From: Cordia subcordata
Taxonomy: Eukaryota; Streptophyta; Magnoliopsida; Boraginales; Cordiaceae
NCBI GenBank assembly: GCA_028554755.1
Contig: JAPTOF010000031.1
Span: 1,531,001 to 1,595,000, forward strand
Reading direction: 5' to 3'
Length of the DNA stretch: 64,000 bases
In this document: in pieces, positions 11,329-19,822 of the stretch
Position numbering within the stretch: the first letter of the stretch is position 1
Layout: each line of letters starts with the position of its first letter
Notes under the pieces: generated by a model
Databases searched by the model: none
What the model was told of the DNA's origin: nothing
Seen by the model: the letters and a program-made list of their open reading frames with translations, nothing else
Made by a program: the position numbers and the translations under genes

Positions 11329-13506
11329 ATGTCATCAATATTTTCAAATTCTCAAATATTTGAAAAATATATGTTTTCAATTCAGTCTGATAATATCAGA
11401 AAGGAAGAATCTATTCCTAGTGATTATTATTATTTTGATAATAATACAAATCAATATAAGATTGATTTTAGTCCAGGAAGTAGGGCTAGAAAACAAATTC
11501 AAATGGAATTTAATACACCTAAATATCAAGAATTTAGGGATTGGTTTGTTAAAAATACAGATTTAGCAGAAAGAAAAAATCTTCAAGAAGAATTCTATAA
11601 TGAATTAAAAAGGAGAAATCAAATAATAGATTTTGTTCCTTGGTTTTATAAGAAACAATTAACTCCTAAATTAAATGTTTTAGGAAAAGTACTCATGCAA
11701 TATAAAGATCATGAGAAAAAGAAGGAAATAAGAAAAGCTAAAATAAAAGCTAAACAGGAAAGAATGAAGCAATTACATAAATTATTGCGAGAAGATGGAA
11801 TAGAAGTTTTATCTGATAAAGATAAAGAAAAAAGACGTCAGAAAAATAAAAGACGTAGAGAATTGAAAAAATTAAAAAGAAAACAAGAATATAAAATTCT
11901 TAAAGATAAAAAAGATAAGAATATAACCTTATCAAAAAAAGAAAAAGAAATTTTAGATTATTATAAAAAATCTAAGAAGAAAAAGAAACAAAAAGGTAAT
12001 CACAATTCTGATTTAATAAAAAATCAAATTGGAGATTTAATAAGTTTTTCAGATGATGAAAAAGAATCTGGAAAAGAAATAGAAACAGAAGAGTCTTCTA
12101 ATAAAAAGAAGAAAGTTTATAAACATAAAAAATTATCACCTCGTCAAATAGAAAGAAAACAGATGAGGAAACAGCTTAGAATTGAAGCTAAAAAACAAAA
12201 AATTGAAGAATTAAAGAAACTTGGTGAATATAAACCAAAAAAGAAAAATAAACCATGTGAATTTTGTGGAAAAATTACCCATAATACTTATATGTGTTGG
12301 GCAAGAAGAAAAATGGAAAAAATAAATTAATTAAAAGTTGATAACAATATTCAAACAAAATTAATTGAAATTGTTATTAAGGCAGAAGTAAATGATTCTT
12401 ACACTTCTGAAAATTCAGAAAATTATGAATCTGAATCCTTAAATATTATTGAGGATAAGAATGAGAGAAAAATATATAAATCTTTAAAATATCTTAAAGA
12501 TAATTTCAAAACCTTTGAAAGTTTTGAAAATAAAGAAAATTCTAATAAATTGGAATATTTTACGAATCGATTGACTCTAATTTAGAGTATAAATTCTAAT
12601 AAAGAATTTGATTCTGAAGGACAAGATAAATTAGAAGAAAAAAATACTTCTAATATTTTAACAAATAAGGATTTAAATCTAGAAAATCTGGAAACCTTAG
12701 AAATTATTAAGGTTGATAATTCAGAAAAGTTATATAATTCTGAATTAAGAGAATTAGATAATAATTCTAATGAACAGATTAATTCTGAAAAATTTCAGGA
12801 AGAAAATAAATCTGAAAATAATAATTCAGATGAAGGATATAATTCTGAAAATGAAATTTGGTATTATGAAGATTACCAAAATTATGAGAATAACTTTAAT
12901 CAAGAAAGTTATATTTTGCATATTTGTTCAGAAGAATCTGAATCAGATAATCAATCTGTTGAAAGTAAATCTGAAAATAATTTGGATTGTCAAAATTGTA
13001 GTAAAATACAATGTCCTGAATTATTAAATTCAGAGAATATTCAACAAGGAAATAACTTTGATAATAAAAGTTATGAATTTAATATTAGTCCAGATAAAAT
13101 TACTGGAAATATTTCAAGATTTGAAATTTGTATGAATAAAATACAATTTGAAGAAAATAATAATTTGAATAATAATTCAAATGAAAATAGTTATCTGAAG
13201 AATTCAATTGATAATATTGAATTAAGAACAGATAAGAAATCTTTGAAAGATAATTCAAAGAAAGATATCAATTTGAATAAGAAATCAAATGATAATATTG
13301 AATTTAATAAAGTTAAAAATTCAATATTTGATTCTGAGGAAAAAATATTAATTCAGAATAACCTTAAGAAATTTAAGGAAATTAAATCTAAAGATTTAAT
13401 TAATTCTGAAATAAATAATCAGAACAATTCAATAAATCTTCGTAAAAGAGAAGATAATTCAAAACTAACGAATAGGTTAGGAAAACACAATTCAGAAAAA
13501 TTGTGA
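11329..13506 (+). pseudogene. B Gag-like ORF, copy 1 (interrupted)
   Basis: The ATG at 11329 opens MSSIFSNSQIF, 80 bases after the primer site. Residues about 45-105 match the N-terminal domain of A ORF2 (DFSPGSRARKQIQ, FRDWF, LAERKNLQEEFYN, DFVPWF). A Lys/Arg-rich, probably helical stretch follows (about 130-230), then a perfect CCHC zinc knuckle at 12256-12297 (CEFCGKITHNTYMC, spacing C-x2-C-x4-H-x4-C), then about 390 residues rich in Asn, Ser, Glu and Lys. That architecture suggests a nucleic-acid-binding structural protein. A nonsense change at 12328-12330 cuts the frame just after the knuckle, and a scrambled stretch at 12563-12590 breaks it again. The frame is otherwise readable to 13506. 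Confidence 0.85.
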
Positions 13507-15239
13507 ATAATAATTTGAAGTAAGATTCAAATTATAATATTGGATCTAACAAAGAAAATCCAAAATGAAAAAGCCTCAACTTTAATATAAGTTGAAAAAA
13601 TTCGTAAGGAATTTAGGTTTGAAAAATTTGATGAAAACCCTCAACTTTTATAAGTTGGAAAAATTCGAAAAGAATTTAGGTTTGAAATTATAATAAAATC
13701 TCTTAATTCTTATAAAAAGAAAAGAGTTTTAATAAAAGAAAAGAATTAAATTTTTTATTCTGAAAAACAGAATATGAGATTTATTGAACACAAATATAAT
13801 TTGTGATTATTTCAACCAATAGTACTCAATTAAGTACTAGAAAAAACAATGTCAGTTTTATTGGTTTTTGAATTACTTCAAAACGTTATATTTGTTTTGA
13901 AAAATATTTCAAGATATGTTGAAAACCTTTTTATTTGGTTTGTGTTATCTATCCAGAAAATACTCTTTTATATATACTGAAGGATATGAGTGAAACACTT
14001 ACATATTGAGTGAAAGGTATTCAAAAGAATAAAAGTGGATATCAGCAGAAACTGAAGTTTCAGGAAGGTCATGAAAGATAAGTTCATGATGAAGAAGCTC
14101 GAAAGGGTTTATGGAATCAGTTTTATAAACTGATTGTGATGACAGATAACTCTGATTTCAAATACAGAGATTTTGATTTTGAAACAATATGTTTTGAAAA
14201 TTACCAAAACAATATGTTTGAAAAATTCTATAAGAATTTATTGGTTTGATTCACATATGAAATTTTAAGAATCAAAATATTCTTATAAACTAATTTGGTT
14301 TAATTATAAAGTATCTAGTTTATTTGTTCAAGAAAATCTTGAAAAGATTTCTAATATATTTTTATAAGTTATTTTCACTTATAACGTGAAATTTCAGAAA
14401 TCAAAAGTTGATTGAAAATCTAAATAAAGATTTTGATTTTGATTTATTTTCAATATTCATTTGGGAAAAGAATGAATGATTTGAAAAGTTTAATCCAAAG
14501 ATTATAAGTCTTGAAAAATTCTATAAAAAGAATTTTGGTTTGTTTAAGAATATATTTTGAGAAGATTCATTTATCTCAAAAAGATTTTAATAAAATCTTA
14601 ATTTTGATAAAATCTTAATAATGGATCATAAACTTATTTGTTTATGATATTTGAAATAAATTTTGAAATACTCAAAAGTATTAATCGAATCAAATTTATT
14701 AATTTGATTTCATAATGAAATTTCAAAATAATTATATTATGGAAATTGATTAAAACAAAAAAGATTTATTTTTGTTGCAAAGTTATGTATTAATATAAAT
14801 ACATAGAAATCAATATATTCAATATAAAGATAAGATTTATATTGCGAATATTATTTGAAATTTGGGAGACCAAATATTTTTGTTTGATTTCAAAATTATA
14901 ATATTTTGAAAGTAGTTATATTTGGCATGAAATCTAAAGTATAAAAAAATAAATTTTATACTAAAAAATTAATTTTTGTTAAAGAAAATAATTTCTGAAA
15001 ATTTGTTATATCAAATTTATTAAATTTGAGTTTTATAAAATAATTTCAAAAGAATCATATTTTGAAATGATTTTAATAAAGTCTTGAAAGAATATGAAAT
15101 TTATTTTGACTTATACAATAGTAAGGATTGTATGAGTTGAGTAACTCTTACCCGTCTGTGCTGTAAGAACAAACATACAATTATTTAGTATTGTTTTATT
15201 TCAAAATAGATTCAAGATATATAGAAAATAAATCTATAT
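13507..15239 (+). other. B non-coding region: chain of short perfect hairpins
   Basis: No frame of note, about 80% A+T. Perfect inverted repeats follow one another closely: 13510-13535 (10-bp stem), 13756-13774, 13789-13805, 13820-13839, 14069-14089, 14115-14135 (9 bp), 14362-14384 (8 bp), 14581-14599, 14625-14648 (9 bp), 14784-14805, 14820-14844 (9 bp), 14938-14962 (9 bp), 15011-15029, 15113-15133. At 13574-13690 a unit of about 60 bases containing CAACTT...AAGTTG is duplicated. The same string is kept in the other B copies. Confidence 0.8.
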
Positions 15240-15479
15240 TTGAATATAATTTTCAATGAGGAATTTTTGCAAAAAATAATTTTGTGTTTACCCACTGAAG
15301 AGGGGTTAGAATACTCTACAGCTAGTCCTCTTAGACCAGTGAGAGGTAAAGACAAATCAATTCTGGTTATAGTTGGAGGTTTACTAAAAACTTCTGAAAA
15401 TCCTATTCAACTGGGAGAAAAGTTGAGTATTTACTTTTCAACTGGGAGAAAAGTTGAGAAACAAACTAATAGAGTTTGA
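15240..15479 (+). CDS. Conserved small frame of B (about 70-80 codons, no ATG)
   Basis: Encodes a protein-like, less AT-biased stretch (CLPTEEGLEYSTASPLRPVR...) ending in KQTNRV and TGA. It is open in six B copies but has no ATG; the frame could be reached by splicing, a non-AUG start, or not at all. The coding part ends in two near-copies of TTCAACTGGGAGAAAAGTTG. Function unknown; I do not recognise a family. It may instead be conserved as RNA structure, since CCTCT...AGAGG and CAACT...AGTTG stems lie in it. Confidence 0.4.
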   Translation: MNIIFNEEFLQKIILCLPTEEGLEYSTASPLRPVRGKDKSILVIVGGLLKTSENPIQLGEKLSIYFSTGRKVEKQTNRV

Positions 15480-15992
15480 AAAGAAAATCCCAGAGATATG
15501 AAAAGAAATAGTGTGAAAAAATATTCTGAGAAGTGCAAAAATATTCTGAGAGAATAAAAATTCAGAGAAATATTTCTGCAAAAATATTGAGAGAAAATCA
15601 GAAATAAGAATTTTGGAAAGAAGAAGTTTCTGTTAGAAGATTAAGCTGTTACAGGTACTTCAAGGAAAATTATCAGAAACTAGAATGCTGTTACCCGTTG
15701 CCGAATTTGAAGATTTGAGATGGCGTTAGGGTGTTAAGCAAAAGTGGTAATTGATACTTTCCTATATGAGTAAATCCTAGACAGTAATATTTTCTGAGAA
15801 AATTCGGAAAGGAAAAATTCAAATTCTGAAAAGAGAAAAATTTGCAGAAGAAAAGAAAAAATGAATTTCTTGCAAAATTCAGAAATAATCTGAAAGATGA
15901 AAAAAAAAAAAAAACACAATGAAATGTCAGTACATGGATTACTGATGAAGATGAAAATCAGTCATAAGAACTGATGCGAACAACCTTATTGA
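15480..15992 (+). other. B 3' region, non-coding
   Basis: Repeats of the phrase AAATATTCTGAGA, then a stretch with the motifs GTTACAGGTACTTCAAGG and GGCGTTAGGGTGTTAAGC that is kept in all copies, then an A-run at about 15899-15915 whose length varies between copies. No gene seen. Confidence 0.6.
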
Positions 15993-16184
15993 ATGATGAT
16001 AAGGGTAGAAAAGTTGTTCAGATATAGAACAATGAAGGATTGCAGTTTTGAAGGTGGTAGCATATATGTACTACTACAGAAAGAATCAGTTGAAGAAATT
16101 TCTAAAATAATTCAGAGAGAAGAAATTGAAGAATCATTCATAATGATGATTGAAGAAGAAGAAGAATTATGGAATCATTCATAA
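15993..16184 (+). CDS. Conserved 63-codon ORF of B
   Basis: ATG-initiated small frame (MMIR..KLFRYRTMKD...) with a Glu/Ile-rich second half ending ELWNHS. The same ORF is open at 28065-28253, 51688-51879 and 53026-53214 (minus) and broken in other copies. It overlaps several stem-loops, for example 16173-16192. No family recognised. Retention could reflect recent amplification and not selection. Confidence 0.4.
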   Translation: MMIRVEKLFRYRTMKDCSFEGGSIYVLLQKESVEEISKIIQREEIEESFIMMIEEEEELWNHS

Positions 16185-16370
16185 GAATGATTGAAGATCA
16201 TATACATTGACGATCATGGAGAAAATGATTGTTGAGGAAGATGATGAACAGAACCTAATAATTTGGTTGCTGACATAATATTACGAGCGAGATAAAGTTT
16301 GGGAAAAAGAATAGTAACTGTTATGATGACAGTGGTGAAAGCGGTCATAATGGTTAATGATGATGCTGAG

Positions 16371-16774
16371 TCATGATAATAAATCATGATAAAATCAAAA
16401 AGAAGCTGATAATGCTGATGGGTATATTACAGCTGTGTATTGAGAAGAATTGACAAGAAGCTGTATCAATAATGCTGAGCTGTATAAGAAGCTGAAGAAG
16501 GAATCTGAGGAAGATTTGTCGTATCAAGACAAAGACAAAGAAGATATCAGATTTGCTGAATATTGATAAAAGGCAAATAGTTGCAAATAGTGCAAACAGT
16601 TCTACTATTCATAGATAGTGGAATTTACTGTTCATAAACAGTAATTTACTTTTTACTGTTTGTAGATAGGATGTGTCTGCGGATCTAAAATATTTGGAAT
16701 CCGTGGAAAAATTGTTTTTGATTGTTTTTGAAGTCCGAGCACATCAATTGTCTATAAAAGAAAGACTCAGATGC
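16371..16774 (+). promoter_or_regulatory. B promoter, copy 1
   Basis: A TATA box TCTATAAAAG lies at 16751-16760, with the leader start about 20-30 bases downstream. Upstream are three stem-loops: ACTAT...ATAGT near 16602-16619, TTACTGTT-CATA-AACAGTAA at 16625-16644, and ACAGTAA...TTTACTGT overlapping it to about 16660. The hairpin TCATGAT...ATCATGA is at 16371-16389. This is the position of the caulimovirid pregenomic (35S-type) promoter. Confidence 0.75.
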
Positions 16775-17282
16775 ATTGTAAGTAGGAGAGGAGAAGGAAG
16801 AGAAAAAAGAGAAAAAAGAGAGAAATTGTAAATTTTTATTTCTCAATAATATTTTGAAATTTTGAAAATATTTTGTTCATGATCTGCCCTAATATGGGGT
16901 AGAGATCAGGATGGATTATGGTAATATCAACATACCATAGTAGCGTGCTTTAAGCTATATTACTCAGACCTTGAGGATAACTCTCAAATACTCCGCTGTC
17001 ATGATTATTTCTTGAGAGTAGGATATATTTCTTGATAACAACAAGATCTTAGCATGCCTTATATACATGTACGTCTCGATGGAATAATTGCCCAGTTGCC
17101 ATTGTTGTTGTTTGAAAAGGCGTTTGAAGGGCTGAAAGGTTCCGCAGAGAAATATTTGTATGATGGCTGTAAGTTCCTTCGATCTAGTTGTTAACCAGAA
17201 ATAGAGCTTAAGCTTAAGGGCTAATCTATGTCCACGGCTGAAAGATATTTGCGGCTTATCATCTGGGCCTCAGTACGTAGTT
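16775..17282 (+). promoter_or_regulatory. B leader, second copy (right terminal repeat of B1)
   Basis: Direct repeat of 10723-11230. It breaks off at the primer binding site, which reads TGATATCAGAACC at 17284-17296 (two G-to-A changes against the usual sequence), and is followed by A-type sequence in place of the B Gag region. Confidence 0.85.
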
Positions 17283-17296
17283 TGATATCAGAACCA

Positions 17297-17452
17297 CTTT
17301 GCTACCCAGAGCCCATTATAGGGGGTTCTCACAGGATGATGTCCTGCGAAGTCTTGGCTCTTACCCCCAGGTGGCCCTATTGGGAGGGTCTCTTAAATGA
17401 GGTAAAGTTCCTTGCCAATAGGTTGGTATCGTCGAGAGGCGGGAGTACTGTA
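17297..17452 (+). mobile_element. A-type post-primer segment, partial
   Basis: GC-richer sequence nearly identical to 26630-26783 (GCTACCCAGAGCCC... through GGGAGTACTGTA). It directly follows the primer site, as in A, so this is a B-leader/A-body chimera. It ends at an inverted B leader. Confidence 0.75.
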
Positions 17453-18857
17453 ATATTTTCAAAATTTCAAAATATTATTGAGAAATAAAAATTTACAATT
17501 TCTCTTTTTTTTTCTCTTTTTCTCCTCCTTCTCCTCTCCTCCTTACAATGCATCCGAGTCTTTCTTTTATAGACAATTGATGTGCTCGGACTTCAAAAAG
17601 AATCAAAAACAATTTTTCCATGGATTCCAAATATTTCAGATCCGCAGACACATCCTATCTACAAACAGTAAAAAGTAAATTACTGTTTATGAACAGTAAA
17701 TTCCACTATCTATGAATAGTAGAACTGCTTGCACTATTTGCAACTATTTGCCTTTTGTCAATATTCAGCAAATCTGATATCTTCTTTGTCTTTGTCTTGA
17801 TACGACAAATCTTCCTCAGATTCCTTCTTCAGCTTCTTATACAGCTCAGCATTATTGATACAGCTTCTTGTCAATTCTTCTTGCTGTTGAAATCATCAGC
17901 ATTATCACTTTCTTTTGATTTTATCATGATTTATTATCATGACTCAGATCATCATTAACCATTATGACCGCTTTCACCACCGTCATCATAACGATTACTA
18001 TTCTTTTCCCAAACTTTATCTCGTTCGAATATTATGTCGACAACCAAATTATTAGGTTCTGTTCATCATCTTCCTCAACAATCATTTTCTCCATGATCGT
18101 CAATGTATATGATCTTCAATCATTCTTATGAATGATTCCATAATTCTTCTTCTTCTTCAATCATCATTATGAATGATTCTTCAATTTCTTCTTTCTGAAT
18201 TATTTCAGAAATTCTTCAACTGATTCTTTCTGTAGTAGTACATATATGCTACCACCTTCAAAACTGCAATCCTTCATTGTTCTATATCTGAACAACTTTT
18301 CTTCCCTTATCATCATTCAATAAGGTTGTTCGCATCAGTTCTTATGACTGATTTTCATCTTCATCAGTAATCCATGTACTGAAATTTCATTGTTTTTTTT
18401 TTTTTCTTTTCATCTTTCAGATTATTTCTGAATTTTTCAAGAAATTCATTTTTTCTTTTCTTCTGCAAATTTTTCTTTTTTCAGAATTTGAATTTTTCCT
18501 TTCTGAATTTTCTCAGAAAATATTACTGTCTAGGATTTACTCATGTAGGAAAGTATCAATTACCACTTTCGCTTAACACCCTAACGCCATCTCAAATCTT
18601 CAAATTCGGCAACGGGTAACAGCATTCTGGTTTCTGATAATTTTCCTTGAAGTACTTGTGACAGCTTAATCTTCTAACAGAAACTTCTTCTTTCCAAAAT
18701 TCTTATTTCTGATTTTCTCTCAATATTTTTGCAGAAATATTTCTCTGAATTTTTATTCTCTCAGAATATATTTGCACTTCTCAGAATATTTTTCTTAGAA
18801 TATTTTTCACACTATTTCTTTTCATATCTCTGGGATTTTCTTTTCAAACTCTATTAA
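17453..18857 (-). mobile_element. Inverted B fragment: start of leader, promoter and 3' region
   Basis: Read on the minus strand it runs from the 3' region (after the conserved small frame, near 18857) through the broken 63-codon ORF (about 18320-18130) and the promoter (TATA at 17573-17564) to the first 100 or so bases of the leader. It is joined at 18857 to the inverted movement-protein piece. Confidence 0.85.
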
Positions 18858-19141
18858 CTAGACTCCATAATCCCTATAATAGATTGACGCCAGTTCATAT
18901 TACGAGCATCACGTAATACAGATAAAAATGATTCAGGTAAACCAGATAATGTAAGAGGTTTAAAAGCTACCTGAACAAGTCCAATATGCAAGAACTTATA
19001 TTCTGATGTATATGCATCAATATCATCTTGACTAAGCAATTTGATAGTCAATTCCTCATTATGTATGGGAACAGATTCTTCACAAGTTTTAACAATTTGT
19101 TTAAAACCTAATTTATCAAAAGTACCAAAACTATATATCAT
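18858..19141 (-). pseudogene. Front half of A movement protein, inverted
   Basis: The minus-strand frame is typical of the caulimovirid 30K-type movement protein (for example FLHIGLVQVAFKPLT and VLRDARNMNWRQS), which enlarges plasmodesmata for cell-to-cell spread. It opens MIYSFGTF at 19141 and ends near 18858. The rest of the same protein lies on the plus strand from about 19146, so the gene has been split by an internal inversion. No upstream part is present. Confidence 0.85.
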
Positions 19142-19820
19142 TTTTGGTTCTATTTATTTTAATGCATATCCGAATTTGCAATTATCTTTGTCGGATGTCA
19201 ATATACTTGATGCGTTAACTTTATATGTAAAAACGCATGGTTATAATTATTTGCCAGGTACAGAAGTGATTTGTATCTGTTATAGGGTATATTTTAAACC
19301 TTTATATACTTTGAATCCAAAGTGTAAGTTGATGAATACAAATCAACAAGAAACTATAATATTTGAAACTAATTTTAATAGATCTAAAATAACAACTCGT
19401 AGATCTATAAGATGGGATGAAATAAACTTTCCAGAAACATGGTTAGCTGAAAAAGTAATACCAGCAACACCATTAATTAATGAAGATCTGGTGGATACAA
19501 TCCAAACATCTACTGGAGATATTCAAATTCAGTTTAATAGAAAAAGTACATCTGAAATAGGTGGAAGTTCAGGACTAGGAAAATCTAGATATTCTAGAAC
19601 TAGTTCAATCCATTCGTATATTTCACCAATAGATTATAGAGTTGAGTTACCCAATACTGTAGGGAGTTCATCTTCTAAAACAGAATCTGAAAACCTGCAA
19701 CATAAAGTACAGGGAATTAAGATAAATGAAGATAATATTGCTCAGGGTATTTATAATGATAATCCTGAAGGAACTTTTAGACCAGAAATAACTGAGTCAG
19801 AATTAAACTTTCTAGTTTAA
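19142..19820 (+). pseudogene. C-terminal part of A movement protein
   Basis: Reads YFNAYPNLQLSLSDVNILDA near its start, the second half of the movement-protein core, followed by a variable tail with many Ser and Gly (about 19480-19700). It ends with TAA at 19818-19820, two bases before the ATG of ORF2 in another frame. A frame open from 19041 crosses the inversion junction, so its first 35 or so codons are antisense artefact and not part of the gene. Confidence 0.87.
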
Positions 19821-19822
19821 TA

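Larger units (their letters stand above)
10723..17282 (+). mobile_element. B element copy 1: one genome length plus repeated leader
   Basis: Order: leader (10723-11230), primer binding site, Gag-like ORF, 1.7 kb of hairpin-rich non-coding DNA, two small conserved frames, promoter, then a second copy of the leader (16775-17282). The two leaders are virtually identical and start 6052 bases apart, so one unit is about 6.05 kb. This is the terminal redundancy expected when a circular pararetroviral genome or its over-length transcript integrates. No protease, RT, RNase H, integrase or movement protein is encoded. Confidence 0.88.

Noticed and set aside
15950..15985. Possible hammerhead ribozyme core (CTGATGA) as in plant retrozymes
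   Set aside because: CTGATGAAGATGAAAATCAG in the copies is a simple hairpin; the GAAA and cleavage-site parts of the hammerhead core are not in place.
10723..17282. B as an LTR retrotransposon with 500-base LTRs
   Set aside because: The repeats contain the leader up to the primer site, lack TG...CA ends, polypurine tract and target-site duplication, and there is no integrase; terminal redundancy of a pararetrovirus fits better.
19041..19145. Apparent N-terminus of the movement-protein ORF
   Set aside because: These bases are the inverted front half read on the wrong strand; the real homologous frame begins near 19146.
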